52,086 nt of DNA from Clostridia bacterium (GCA_017467265.1 JAFTSO010000001.1:1-52086); one strand, 5' to 3'; shown: positions 8,573 to 16,968, counted from the stretch's first letter. The notes: a model not told the origin generated them from the letters alone. A program made the numbers and translations.

Positions 8573-9912
8573 TATTTTTCCTCCTTGTTCTGCTTAGTCG
8601 CAGCGCCTTTTTTCGTTGTGGACGCATCGTTCATTTCGATCGTAGGCACGATACCAAGGATAGGCACGTGGAATTCTCTCGTGATCACGTCGCAATCGCG
8701 CAAACGTTTGTCCGATCTATCCACAATGATGATCGCTACGCAAGCGACAACGCCTACGGCAACCGCCATCAAGAACGCCGATTTGATCGCCTGCGTTCTC
8801 GTGTAGCCGCTGTTCGTCTGACGGATCGCGTCACGACGGGAAATTCTCTGGCAGTTCGTACCCGTATAGCCCGAAGGGATCGCCATATTCGCCTCAACGT
8901 ATTCGGGAACGACTTCTTTTACAATGTCCAGCAGCTCTTTTGCAAACGCCTGATTTTCTTCGCCGAAAACGGAAATGTTCGCGTAGATAAAGCTACGTGC
9001 GAATTTGTTCGCGTCTTCTCTGTCTTCGCTCGAAAGCAGGAAAGAGAAATGTACAGCCGAAGAGAAACGGGAGAGCGATTTTTGATACTTCGCCGTCTGT
9101 CCCCAGAGATCGAGCACTTCGTTGCGAGGTTTCTGCGCGTCTTTTTGTGCGTTGCTGAGTGCAATACCGCTGCTGTTTACCGCGCTGAGTTTCATCGACA
9201 TATCGCTGCTCTTACGGCTCGCCTCGCCGTATGCCGTGACAAGGTCGGGATATTTTGCGAGATCTTCGTCGGAGAGCTGGGAATATTTCACTTCGTTGAA
9301 CGAGCTATTACCCGTACCGAACGCTTTGCCCCATTCCGTATCGAGCTTGTCCATAGCGATGGTGTACGCTTCGATTGCGGTCAGGTATTCTTCCTGCGCA
9401 GTCTTCATATCTTCTTCCGCGGTGATGATCGCCTTGACAGGCTCGATCGCTGCGTCGATTGCCGTGTTGAGCTGAGCTGCGAGTGCGCCTTCCGTTTCGC
9501 TCGTCCAAACGTTTTTCATAGGCAGGTAGTTATACACTCTCGCGTCTTCGCCTGCGGGGAGGTTGTCGGTGTTTTGGCTGCGGAGCAGCATTTCTTCCGC
9601 GAAGGCTTCTTCGTTGAGAAGTTTGACCATATTATCCATAATATGTTCGCCATACGCGCCGTAAACGCCGTATTCGCTGCCGCTGGTGTTCAAACCGCTG
9701 CCGTCTGCAGAAACGGTGGGGTTTTCAGGGTTGACGTAAAATCTGACCTGCGAACCGTAATATTTTACGTCTTTCGTCTGCCATACCGAAAACGCACCGC
9801 CGATAAAACCGCCGATGATCACGAGCAAAATCAAAAGCTTGATTTTGCTTAAAAGAAGACGGACAATATCCATCAGGCTGATGCCTTCTTCCTTTTGAAC
9901 GTTGTTCTCCAT
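8572..9912 (-). CDS. Wzz/CapA-type chain-length determinant, kinase activator
   Basis: A 446-residue polysaccharide co-polymerase. TM1 lies at about 25-43 and TM2 at about 377-397, with a large extracellular helical region between. The short cytoplasmic tail (VPILGIVPTIE, then a basic end) normally activates the partner BY-kinase. Tail and kinase are on separate genes, as in Gram-positive CapA/CapB. AAGGAG precedes the ATG, and a consensus sigma-A promoter lies about 110 bp upstream. It forms a two-gene operon with the downstream kinase. The extracellular domain is longer than in CapA and resembles Wzz more in size. Substrate unknown. Confidence 0.88.
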   Translation of the reverse strand: MENNVQKEEGISLMDIVRLLLSKIKLLILLVIIGGFIGGAFSVWQTKDVKYYGSQVRFYVNPENPTVSADGSGLNTSGSEYGVYGAYGEHIMDNMVKLLNEEAFAEEMLLRSQNTDNLPAGEDARVYNYLPMKNVWTSETEGALAAQLNTAIDAAIEPVKAIITAEEDMKTAQEEYLTAIEAYTIAMDKLDTEWGKAFGTGNSSFNEVKYSQLSDEDLAKYPDLVTAYGEASRKSSDMSMKLSAVNSSGIALSNAQKDAQKPRNEVLDLWGQTAKYQKSLSRFSSAVHFSFLLSSEDREDANKFARSFIYANISVFGEENQAFAKELLDIVKEVVPEYVEANMAIPSGYTGTNCQRISRRDAIRQTNSGYTRTQAIKSAFLMAVAVGVVACVAIIIVDRSDKRLRDCDVITREFHVPILGIVPTIEMNDASTTKKGAATKQNKEEK

Positions 9913-10019
9913 TGTATTCTCCTTACATAAGTTTTGCTTTTTTCATTGGTTGCGGCTCTTGTATTTTTACGCGCGCATACGCGCCGCGAAAAACATTATT
10001 ATAAAAGCCATACGCGCAT

Positions 10020-10048
10020 ATTATAACATTTTATTTTTCCCTTGTAAA
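10020..10048 (-). promoter_or_regulatory. Sigma-A promoter of wzz-cpsD
   Basis: On the minus strand TTTACA and a perfect TATAAT are separated by 17 bp. The start would leave a leader of about 100 nt. Confidence 0.8.
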
Positions 10049-10173
10049 GCGTTTTACACTAAAAACGCAAAATAAAAAGGCGAACACGCTGAAAAATTCT
10101 GCCAAAATTTTTTCCGCGATTAGGGCAAAAAGTGGGGAAAACGTCTTTCATTGAGATATGTATAGGGGGGGTT

Positions 10174-10208
10174 ATAAAAAATCCCCGTCCAAGTGAGTTG
10201 GCCAGGGA
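10174..10208 (-). terminator. Terminator of rng
   Basis: On the minus strand an 11-bp stem (one mismatch, one G-U) with a five-base loop is followed by ATTTTTTAT, about 28 bp after the rng stop. Confidence 0.75.
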
Positions 10209-10235
10209 ATAGGGGTTGTCATTTTGCACAAAACT

Positions 10236-11756
10236 TTAGCGCAGGAGTTGGGCTTTGTCGGGCAGCATGAATTGATCTCCGTTTTCGCCGCGTACGGTGA
10301 AATAATCTTCCTTGTAAGTCTTGTGCGGAACAAAATAAATTTTCTTGTCTTTCCAGCGCCCGACCAGCTCTTTCGCGAAGAGTTTTTGATCGAGAATGAG
10401 TGCCATTATATTTTCGTTCATTTCGACGATCGCGGCGGTATGTCCTGCCGCAAAACAGTCGAGGATATCGGCGCGCAGGCGCGTAATCACGAAAATATCG
10501 TCGTGCACGTACCCCTTGCCTTCACAATGCTGACAGGGCTTGACAAGGTACGAGCGCGCGTCGTGTCCCAGCCGTTTTCTCGTAAATTGCGAAATGCAAA
10601 GCTCGCTCATCGGCAGCACGTTGCATTTTGCACGGTCGAAAGAGAGCGCCGTTTTCAGCGTTTCGGTCACCGTTTCTCTGTGTGCTTCGTCCACCATATC
10701 GATAAAATCGACAACGACGATGCCGCCGATATTACGCAGACGTACTTGGCGAGCCAATTCATTTGCGGCACGCAGATTTACGTCGAATACGGTTTCTTCC
10801 AGATTATTTTCCCCGACGTAGCTACCCGTGTTCACGTCCACAACGGTCATTGCCTCGGTGTGCTCGATGACGAGATAGCCGCCGTTCTCCAAAGGCACGA
10901 CGGGGCTAGCCGCATCGTACAGGAGGGGGGTGATGCCGTTTTCACGGAACATCGAGCGCTGTCCTCGATAGAAAATCAGTTTCTTCGCAGGAATATCTCT
11001 GCGGAGCTTAACAAGGCGCAAGAGGCGTTCGTACAGCTCTTTATCCCCGACGTGGAAAGAGTCCACGTCTTCCCCGTACGAATCGCGCAGCACGCGCAGG
11101 GGCAGGTCTTCGTCTTCGTACAATACCGAGCCAACGGGCGCGGTCTTTGCCGCTTTCAGCGTTTCGCTATACAGTTTTTTCAGGAACGCCGCTTCGGTTT
11201 TCAGTTGTTTTGCGGTGGCAAACGGGGCTTGGGTGCGGACGATAAACCCTTCTTCTTGGTTTTCGCGCATATTTTCTGCGGTTTGCAGCAGCGTTTCGCG
11301 CGTTGTTTCGTCGGTGATTTTGCGCGAGATACCCAAAAAATCGGTATTCGGCAGATAGATCATCGTCTTGCCGACAAAGGAGAGATGGGTGGTGACTTTC
11401 GCGCCCTTGTTGCCACGCGGCGGCTTGGTCACCTGTACGATAATTTCGTCGCCGATCTGTAAATCCAAAGGACGACTCGCCGCCTTTTCGGGGGTAGCGT
11501 CGTCGTATTTGGTGCAGTCGGTATAGCTCTCGTCCATAGACAGGTAGCAATTTTTTGCCAAACCGCAGTTGATAAATGCGGCGTTCATACCCGAAAGGAC
11601 GTTGGTCACTTTGCCCTTATAGATATTCCCCACGCAAGACGTGCGCGGTTCTTTTTCGCAGGAAAACTCCGCCAGCTTGCCGTTTTCGACCAGCGCGGCG
11701 AATTGCTGTCCGCAATAACGGTCTAAAAACCATTGTCTTTTGATTTCTTTTTTCAT
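10236..11756 (-). CDS. rng: Ribonuclease G/E family endoribonuclease
   Basis: A 506-residue single-strand-specific endoribonuclease acting in rRNA maturation and mRNA decay. An S1 RNA-binding domain lies at about 38-125 (VGNIYKGKVTNVLSGMNAAFI). The DNase-I-like catalytic domain carries the Mg-binding aspartates Asp307 (VVDVNTG) and Asp350 (IVVVDFIDM), with the same 43-residue spacing as E. coli RNase E. The Zn-link CQHC at about 408-411 is followed by GKGY. There is no long C-terminal degradosome scaffold, so the form is RNase G-like. A promoter with a roughly 100-nt leader lies upstream. The frame opens at an ATG with a GGAAA-type site. Confidence 0.95.
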   Translation of the reverse strand: MKKEIKRQWFLDRYCGQQFAALVENGKLAEFSCEKEPRTSCVGNIYKGKVTNVLSGMNAAFINCGLAKNCYLSMDESYTDCTKYDDATPEKAASRPLDLQIGDEIIVQVTKPPRGNKGAKVTTHLSFVGKTMIYLPNTDFLGISRKITDETTRETLLQTAENMRENQEEGFIVRTQAPFATAKQLKTEAAFLKKLYSETLKAAKTAPVGSVLYEDEDLPLRVLRDSYGEDVDSFHVGDKELYERLLRLVKLRRDIPAKKLIFYRGQRSMFRENGITPLLYDAASPVVPLENGGYLVIEHTEAMTVVDVNTGSYVGENNLEETVFDVNLRAANELARQVRLRNIGGIVVVDFIDMVDEAHRETVTETLKTALSFDRAKCNVLPMSELCISQFTRKRLGHDARSYLVKPCQHCEGKGYVHDDIFVITRLRADILDCFAAGHTAAIVEMNENIMALILDQKLFAKELVGRWKDKKIYFVPHKTYKEDYFTVRGENGDQFMLPDKAQLLR

Positions 11757-11868
11757 CGCCGTTTCCTTTCGAGCGTAGCGTTATCGTCGGACTCGCGGTT
11801 TTTTACGGGACAAGTTCGGCGGTTTTTGCCTGCCGTGTTTCGTTATCCTCCAAAACCACGCAACGAAT

Positions 11869-11897
11869 AGTATAACACACGTGCGCGCCTTTTGCAA
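11869..11897 (-). promoter_or_regulatory. Promoter of rng
   Basis: Minus-strand TTGCAA and TATACT are separated by 17 bp. The transcript would have a leader of roughly 105 nt that includes an isolated GGAGG not followed by a good start. Confidence 0.65.
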
Positions 11898-11933
11898 GGG
11901 GTTTTGCTTATATTTTAACCATTTTTCTGTCGT

Positions 11934-12914
11934 TTACGTCGAAAAATTCTGCTTTTTTGTCTCTTTTTCCGCTTCGCGGCGGAGCGCACCCAAGGGCGTG
12001 TACGGACTTTGTGCGGCGAGAAAATACGTCGAAAGTTCGTTTTGCGGCAGATCGAACAGATGATTTTCGTGTTCGTCGTAGACTTCGAGAACGAGATACG
12101 TGCCGCGCGATAAAAAGCGCAGAGCGTCTTTTATCGGGCAACGCTCGGACACGGCGACGCGCCGAATCTCCACGCCGCGCGTTAGGGCGTTTTGGCAGGA
12201 AAAATCCATACGCGAATACGTCGCCGCCTTATCGCGGTTGCCCAACGCGCCGAGAAAAAGGAAAACGGCAAAGGCGAGCAACGTAAAATTTGGTTGTCGC
12301 AGCAGGCATTGTTGAACGAATACGGCGAAAAATGCCGCGGAGAACAGGAGCGTAACCGTGCGGCAGACCGTTTGTGCACGCTCTTCCGCTCTGCCCGTTT
12401 GCGCGTCCGTGCGGCTAAAAAAACGGGTAAGCGCGCAGGCGAAAATTCTGCCCCCGTCCAGGGGGTAAGCAGGCAGTAAATTGACGAGTGCGATGGCGAG
12501 CGAAGTGTAGCACGCCGTATCCGTAAACGCGTACATGGTGGGCACTAACCACCAGAGCGCGACGAAAAAAGCCGCCGTCACCAGATTGCACAGCGGTCCA
12601 CAAAGCGCAACGAAAATTTCGTCCTTGAACGAAATGCCACGCAGGTCGCCGTCGATGATTGCGCCAAAGGGCATCAAGACGATGGCGTTGAGCTTGTAGC
12701 CGAGCTTTGCGGCGGCAAAAGCGTGGGCGCACTCGTGCTGGATCGCGACGAGCGCGGAGAGAAAAAACACGAACAATTCGCCCGTGAACGCGTACCATAT
12801 CCCCACGGCGAGGAAAAGGGGGTGTAGGCGAAACACGCGCAAGCGTGTAGGCTTGCGCGTGCAAAGTTTCCGTTTTGCGGCTTTGTTATTCTTCGTCGGC
12901 GTCGATCCACGCAA
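11934..12914 (-). CDS. spoIVFB: SpoIVFB-like site-2 (M50) metalloprotease
   Basis: An intramembrane zinc protease of about 326 residues. In Bacillus SpoIVFB cuts pro-sigma-K in the mother cell. The zinc ligands are in HECAH (about 60-64) within a hydrophobic helix, and the third ligand is in NLLPAYPLDGGR (Asp about 153). Six hydrophobic segments span about 30-245. The C-terminal 80 residues resemble the CBS-like domain of SpoIVFB. The likely start is a TTG inside the end of the upstream gene, 9 bp after GGAGG, giving a 29-bp overlap and coupled translation; no ATG precedes the first membrane helix. Its partner directly upstream is a SpoIVFA-like protein. The substrate here is inferred from the family. 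Confidence 0.88.
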   Translation of the reverse strand: MRGSTPTKNNKAAKRKLCTRKPTRLRVFRLHPLFLAVGIWYAFTGELFVFFLSALVAIQHECAHAFAAAKLGYKLNAIVLMPFGAIIDGDLRGISFKDEIFVALCGPLCNLVTAAFFVALWWLVPTMYAFTDTACYTSLAIALVNLLPAYPLDGGRIFACALTRFFSRTDAQTGRAEERAQTVCRTVTLLFSAAFFAVFVQQCLLRQPNFTLLAFAVFLFLGALGNRDKAATYSRMDFSCQNALTRGVEIRRVAVSERCPIKDALRFLSRGTYLVLEVYDEHENHLFDLPQNELSTYFLAAQSPYTPLGALRREAEKETKKQNFST

Positions 12915-13890
12915 GGCAGTTTTCCTCCGTCAATTCAAAACAGTTTAACAGATCGCCGTTCGAATACATCGTCACCTGAACTTCGCTCTTCCCGTACGAA
13001 TACCCGACGGGCACGTTGGCTTTCACTTCGTCGCCGACGGCGTAATACACTGTATCCAGCCCGTAGAATACCCCCGTGAACGTATCGGTGTAGCTCACCT
13101 TCACGGTGTACAGACCCTCGCTCGATTTCGTCACCTCCGCTACCTTGCCGTTGGCGGCGGGATACACACAGCAATCGTCCGTGAACGAGAGCACGCCTGT
13201 GCTGGAAAGGTCGAGCTGCGCGTCAGAGCGTGCGCTGACGATGGGGGCGAGCTCAAATTCCGAATAATGACGTGTGACAGTCTGTTCCTTGGGCGTATTG
13301 ATGGCGCGGAAAAAGGTATTGATCGCGCTGTTTGGCAAAAACACGTTGGTGAAGAAGATCGCACCACACAGCGCACAGGCGAGCGCCAGCTCCGTGTTTA
13401 ATAGAATACGCAGTCCGCGTGAAGGGCGTTTTTCGCCGTTCGTCGCGTACCGTACCCCGTCATTTTCCTCTTCGTCCGCAAAATATTCGTCTGTATCCGT
13501 TTGCTCTTGCACTTCGCCAGAGGCATACAGACGGACGGTATGCAGGCGGTCGGGCTCTGGCTCAAAGGAGAGATACCCTTCGCTGTTCGCCCCTTCGGCA
13601 AAAAGCTCTGCCTCGGCGGTGATCTGCGTCGTCTCTGCGTTGGGCACGTCCGTGTTTTGCGCGTCCGTGGGCGCATTAGTGGAGTGCGGCGTCTCCATTT
13701 TTCCGTTCACCTGCGCGATCACCGAATCGCGTAAAAAAGCGTCCGCGTTCGTGGGTGTGGACTGGGAAAGGGTATGCTGCGTAGTGTTTTCTTGCGTTTC
13801 CGCACGTTTACGGCGACGCGTTTTCCGCACGACGTTGACGGTCGAAACGGGGATTTCTAACATTTCGGCGTATTCGATTTCTTCGTTCAT
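12886..13890 (-). CDS. spoIVFA: SpoIVFA-like membrane protein with degenerate M23 domain
   Basis: A 334-residue protein with a long, Ser/Thr/acid-rich cytoplasmic region (about 1-160), one membrane segment (about 165-190) and an extracytoplasmic C-terminal domain. The latter has the rhythm of LytM/M23 peptidases (GKVAEV, TVKVSYTDTFTGVFYGLDTVYY, GDEVKANVPVGYS). It lacks the H-x3-D and HxH zinc ligands, as in SpoIVFA, the inhibitor and anchor of SpoIVFB. The gene overlaps the site-2 protease gene, strongly supporting the pairing. GGAGAG precedes the ATG. A candidate sigma-E promoter lies upstream. The N-terminal half is longer than in B. subtilis SpoIVFA. Confidence 0.78.
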   Translation of the reverse strand: MNEEIEYAEMLEIPVSTVNVVRKTRRRKRAETQENTTQHTLSQSTPTNADAFLRDSVIAQVNGKMETPHSTNAPTDAQNTDVPNAETTQITAEAELFAEGANSEGYLSFEPEPDRLHTVRLYASGEVQEQTDTDEYFADEEENDGVRYATNGEKRPSRGLRILLNTELALACALCGAIFFTNVFLPNSAINTFFRAINTPKEQTVTRHYSEFELAPIVSARSDAQLDLSSTGVLSFTDDCCVYPAANGKVAEVTKSSEGLYTVKVSYTDTFTGVFYGLDTVYYAVGDEVKANVPVGYSYGKSEVQVTMYSNGDLLNCFELTEENCLAWIDADEE

Positions 13891-13924
13891 AGTTGCTCTC
13901 CTTCGTTGCGTTTTACTCTGTTTT

Positions 13925-13953
13925 ATCGTATGCAGAAAACGGGGGATTTAGAA
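13925..13953 (-). promoter_or_regulatory. Candidate sigma-E promoter of spoIVFA-spoIVFB
   Basis: On the minus strand CATACGAT, close to the sigma-E -10 consensus CATACAnT, lies 13 bp downstream of a weak -35 match (TTCTAAAT). spoIVF is a sigma-E operon in Bacillus. The assignment is tentative. Confidence 0.4.
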
Positions 13954-13976
13954 CGGTGCGGACAAACTTTTTGCAT

Positions 13977-14000
13977 AAAAAAACGGGCGTTTGCCCGTTT
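13977..14000 (-). terminator. Terminator after the PD-(D/E)XK gene
   Basis: A perfect 8-bp stem (AAACGGGC / GCCCGTTT) with a four-base loop is followed on the minus strand by seven T. Confidence 0.85.
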
Positions 14001-14012
14001 CGTCAAAGACTG

Positions 14013-14729
14013 TTATTTTTCGCCGTGGCAGTACTCGTAATACCAACAGCGGTAGGGGACGTCGCAATGCGCGCCCACGTCGATTTGCGGCACGCACGCA
14101 TCCTTGCGTTTGAGCTTGCCCAGCTCGAAAATTCTATCGCTCGCCAAACGCTCGGCAGAACGCACCGCGCGCGACACGTCCACGAGTTTATAACAAAATC
14201 CGTCCTTTTCAACGAGCCTCGTCGGATAATCCTCCTGCGGCGGCAAAGCAACGTTTTCAGGCGGCGTATCGCCGCGCAAAATTAAATTCGTACTGGTGAT
14301 TTTTACGCCACATTTCCGCAAAATCAAACGCTGAAAACCAAGATCTTTTATAAATTCGTCGCGTACCGTATAGGCGTTCTTTACTTCGTAAAGAGAATAG
14401 CCTTCCTGTTCGCGGCGCAAAATATCGGCGGCGCAATAGTTGCCGTACCAAGTGAACGCGCCTTCGCAAATGACAGCCTGTTCTTCTTCCAGCAGCGCCT
14501 TTGTCTTTTCGATCATCGCGGCATAATACAGTCGCCCGTCCTCGCGAAAGGTCGTCGTTTCCACGTATTCGCCGAAAATCCCCATCGCGTTATCCCCAAA
14601 CTCGTTGCCAGCATCCAGCTTTGCCTGCACTTCGGGGGGTATGATTTTGTGTTCGGGCGCGTGTGCGTCCAGCCACAGCATCTTTTCACATTGTAATCCG
14701 CGCACAAAATCGGTTTTGGAAATGGGCAT
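14013..14729 (-). CDS. Stand-alone PD-(D/E)XK nuclease with Cas4/DUF2779-like Fe-S cysteines
   Basis: A 238-residue protein. The N-terminus MPISKTDFVRGLQCEKMLWL matches the opening of DUF2779/Cas4-like nucleases, where the Cys (about 13) is the first Fe-S ligand. The nuclease residues are Glu89 (ICEGAF), Asp102 (AADIL) and Glu114-x-Lys116 (YEVKNA). Three cysteines spaced C-x5-C-x5-C (about 222, 228, 234) end the protein and would complete a 4Fe-4S site. It is about half the length of full DUF2779 proteins, whose C-terminal part is absent. The ATG is chosen for AAGGAG 8 bp upstream; an upstream ATG in frame has no such site and lies in the promoter. It is a single-gene unit with its own promoter and terminator, without cas genes. 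Role unknown, perhaps DNA repair. Confidence 0.75.
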   Translation of the reverse strand: MPISKTDFVRGLQCEKMLWLDAHAPEHKIIPPEVQAKLDAGNEFGDNAMGIFGEYVETTTFREDGRLYYAAMIEKTKALLEEEQAVICEGAFTWYGNYCAADILRREQEGYSLYEVKNAYTVRDEFIKDLGFQRLILRKCGVKITSTNLILRGDTPPENVALPPQEDYPTRLVEKDGFCYKLVDVSRAVRSAERLASDRIFELGKLKRKDACVPQIDVGAHCDVPYRCWYYEYCHGEK

Positions 14730-14750
14730 ACGTTTTCTCCTTTTGCAGGT

Positions 14751-14779
14751 ATGATAACATATTTTTTCCACTTTGTCAA
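14751..14779 (-). promoter_or_regulatory. Sigma-A promoter of the PD-(D/E)XK gene
   Basis: On the minus strand a perfect TTGACA is separated by 17 bp from TATCAT. The transcript would begin about 15-20 nt before the start codon. Confidence 0.8.
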
Positions 14780-14785
14780 GTGCGT

Positions 14786-14813
14786 AAAAAAAGACGGCAA
14801 AAAGCCGTCCTTT
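14786..14813 (-). terminator. Terminator of the SSB-like gene
   Basis: On the minus strand a GACGGC / GCCGTC stem with a loop of five T is followed by seven T. Confidence 0.8.
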
Positions 14814-14877
14814 TCTAAAAACCTACCGCACCGTGTCGCGCTGAACGCACTTATTCACGACACGTCCGCTCCCTTTG

Positions 14878-15582
14878 TCAATATTCCGCGCTGGTAGCAA
14901 AGCTCTCGCTCTTGTTTTGTAAGGAGTACAGGTCAAATTCGCTGTCGATGTCAAATTCTTCCGTCGAATCGAACGCGGCGAGTTTGGAAACGGACACCTC
15001 GTATGCCGTCATCGTTTTCATCTCCGTTTCCGAGAGCTTTTTCTGATATTCGCGGCTCTGGATTCTGCCCGAAATGGCAATTTTGTCGCCGACGGTGAGG
15101 TTTTTGACAAAGCGCGCGTTGCGTCCCCAAGCGATGCAGGGGATATAATCCGATTTGTTATAAGCGCGGTTGACTGCGACGAGCACGTCCGCAATTTCGC
15201 GATTGAAAGGGGTGGTGCGGTAGATGGGCGGTTTGCAGATGTAGCCGCTGAGTAAAATACTGTTCGGGTTTTTATCGGGTAGCTCTTCTAAAAGCTCACG
15301 CACGAATACGGTAAGCATCAGGCGCGATCTGCCGTTTTCGATCTTGTTATAGCTGCGGAATTGCCCTAGCGCATAGATCTGCTTGCCCTTGCCCAGCATA
15401 CCCCCTTGGATGAGCCGTTCGCTCAGCGTGACGGGCAAAATGTCCGCCTGCCCCGAAAGGCGCATTACGCGCACGAAGAATTCGTAAAAGCCTTCCCCGT
15501 AAATTTCGTGTGAGAACGTAGCGTCGCTGACGATTTCTCCTGCAATGTAAACCTTATTGTTTTTTTCCGTGACGTAGTTCAT
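14878..15582 (-). CDS. SSB-like protein with two OB-fold halves
   Basis: A 234-residue protein whose two halves look alike. Residues about 9-100 (NKVYIAGEIVSDATF ... KGKQIYALGQF) and about 105-190 (NSILLSGYICKPPIYR ... VGDKIAISGRIQSREY) both have the SSB pattern of a first strand ending in G-x-I, a middle V..., and a closing VGDxIxxxGxI strand. The second half is the more SSB-like (IPCIAWGRNARFVKNL). The C-terminus ends in SAEY rather than the DDxPF tip that SSB uses to recruit partners, so it is probably not the replicative SSB. AGGAGG precedes the ATG. It lies after the PdaB-like gene in the same direction; no promoter between them is obvious. Confidence 0.72.
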   Translation of the reverse strand: MNYVTEKNNKVYIAGEIVSDATFSHEIYGEGFYEFFVRVMRLSGQADILPVTLSERLIQGGMLGKGKQIYALGQFRSYNKIENGRSRLMLTVFVRELLEELPDKNPNSILLSGYICKPPIYRTTPFNREIADVLVAVNRAYNKSDYIPCIAWGRNARFVKNLTVGDKIAISGRIQSREYQKKLSETEMKTMTAYEVSVSKLAAFDSTEEFDIDSEFDLYSLQNKSESFATSAEY

Positions 15583-15654
15583 TAGAAACCTCCTAACGTA
15601 TTTTTTCTGTTTTTATCAAAATGCTCCGTACCGTATCGCGATGAACGCAAAACG

Positions 15655-16440
15655 TTATGCGTTTTTGTGTTGTCTGCCGACGTGATCGATCGTATAATTG
15701 TCGCGATAGATCAGCTCCCCGATCGGTACGAACGTAAAGCCGCGATTTTTCAGCGTGGAAAAGATCAAGGGCAGTGATTCGGCGGTGTGTAAACCGTTGT
15801 TGTGGCAAAGGATAATCGAGCCGTTTTTTGCACCGTTGATCACGCGCATAGCGATTTCCGTCGCGGACAGATTTTTCCAGTCCAGCGAATCGACGTCCCA
15901 TTGTATCGGGTACAGCCCCATATCCTTGCACGTATCGATCAATAGATTGTTATAATCGCCGTACGGAGGGCGAAATAAGGTCACCTTTTGCCCCGTCAGC
16001 CGTTCTATTGCCGCAGACGACGTCGTCAATTCGTCCCGTATCTGCGTTTCGGTGAGTTTGCTCATATACGGATGGGTGCGGCTGTGCGTGCCGAGCTCGT
16101 GCCCTGCGGCAACGATCTTTTCTACGTATTCAGGGTATTTTTCCACCCAAAACTGCACGGCGAAAAAGGTGCAGCGCACGTCGTTTTTTTCCATCACTTC
16201 CAGCAGGGTATCGGTGTATTCCACGCCCCAAGCGCAGTCGAAACTGATCGCGATTTTTTTCTCGTCCGTCTCCACCGAATAGATGGGCAAAGAGCGGTTC
16301 GCTGCGACGCGTACCCCATGTTCTTGCGCTTTTTTCACTCCGTAAGCGATTGTCGAGAGCATACAGACGACCGCGCCTAATACTATCGCGGCGATAGCCA
16401 GCGGCAAAGAAAAGCGTTTTTCAAAGAATTTTTTTGACAT
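15655..16440 (-). CDS. pdaB: PdaB-like polysaccharide deacetylase (sporulation family)
   Basis: A 261-residue NodB-type deacetylase. A signal-anchor helix (about 10-33) places the catalytic domain outside the membrane or in the intermembrane space of the forespore. The first metal motif reads SFDCAWG instead of the usual TFDDGP, which is typical of the PdaB subgroup. HSRTH (about 117-121) supplies the two His ligands, and RPPYGDYN and ILCHNN complete the active-site motifs. The ribosome site is GGAG. PdaB keeps spores stable late in sporulation of Bacillus; the same role here is inferred. The substrate (peptidoglycan) is by family only. Confidence 0.85.
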   Translation of the reverse strand: MSKKFFEKRFSLPLAIAAIVLGAVVCMLSTIAYGVKKAQEHGVRVAANRSLPIYSVETDEKKIAISFDCAWGVEYTDTLLEVMEKNDVRCTFFAVQFWVEKYPEYVEKIVAAGHELGTHSRTHPYMSKLTETQIRDELTTSSAAIERLTGQKVTLFRPPYGDYNNLLIDTCKDMGLYPIQWDVDSLDWKNLSATEIAMRVINGAKNGSIILCHNNGLHTAESLPLIFSTLKNRGFTFVPIGELIYRDNYTIDHVGRQHKNA

Positions 16441-16625
16441 TGTTTACTCCATTGTACTTGCTTGCCGTTGGCGAAATCGCAAAGAAAACGCCTGTTTTTG
16501 GCAGTTTTTGTAGAAAACGTCCGTTGCGACAAGAGAATTTGTTTCGCAACGTGACGTTGTGTATCCTACTCTATTCCGCATTTTGCACGCAATATGCCAA
16601 AAATGTGAAAAAACGCAAAAAACGT

Positions 16626-16654
16626 TTTACATTTAGCACGAAAACGTGTATAAT
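16626..16654 (+). promoter_or_regulatory. Sigma-A promoter of the small-protein/Lrp operon
   Basis: TTTACA and a perfect TATAAT are separated by 17 bp, about 30 bp before the next start codon. Confidence 0.82.
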
Positions 16655-16686
16655 ATTGTGTATAGAAAGGAAAGGAGCGAAAAGGC

Positions 16687-16941
16687 ATGCGTATTTGGGC
16701 AAAATTGATGACGGACGGGCATATCAAAAAGCAGCTCGTCTATGAAAATCCCGAAAAATTGACCTATTCGCACTTTTTCGATTATCTTACTGAGATCTGT
16801 CACGACTTGGATATTCCCACCCCCGTGCTCACGAAAACGCATATTTTTAACTTTGCGAAGTTCAACCACGTGAAGTTTCTCGCGCGGGATTTTGTGGAAA
16901 GTCTTGGCTACGATCATCTGTTTTTGGAAAACATACTCTAA
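16687..16941 (+). CDS. Conserved-looking small protein of unknown function
   Basis: An 84-residue soluble protein starting MRIWAKLMTDGHIKKQ, with good AAGGAG spacing and a strong promoter. The sequence is predicted mixed alpha/beta without cysteines or a membrane segment. It contains a compact pattern of aromatic residues (YSHFFDYLTEIC, FNFAKFNHVKFLARDF). I do not recognise the family. The 27-bp gap to the Lrp gene suggests co-transcription, so a link to amino-acid metabolism is possible. Confidence 0.75.
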   Translation: MRIWAKLMTDGHIKKQLVYENPEKLTYSHFFDYLTEICHDLDIPTPVLTKTHIFNFAKFNHVKFLARDFVESLGYDHLFLENIL

Positions 16942-16968
16942 AAAATCTAACGAAGGAGCATAGGAATT

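Larger units (their letters stand above)
9913..10235. other. Intergenic region between wzz and rng
   Basis: This non-coding stretch holds the 5' leader (about 100 nt) and promoter of wzz-cpsD and, further on, the terminator of rng. The DNA between them is AT-rich with no convincing gene or further structure. Confidence 0.7.

Noticed and set aside
14013-14729. Cas4 of a CRISPR system
   Set aside because: No other cas gene or repeat array in the window; the N-terminus fits DUF2779-type nucleases better.
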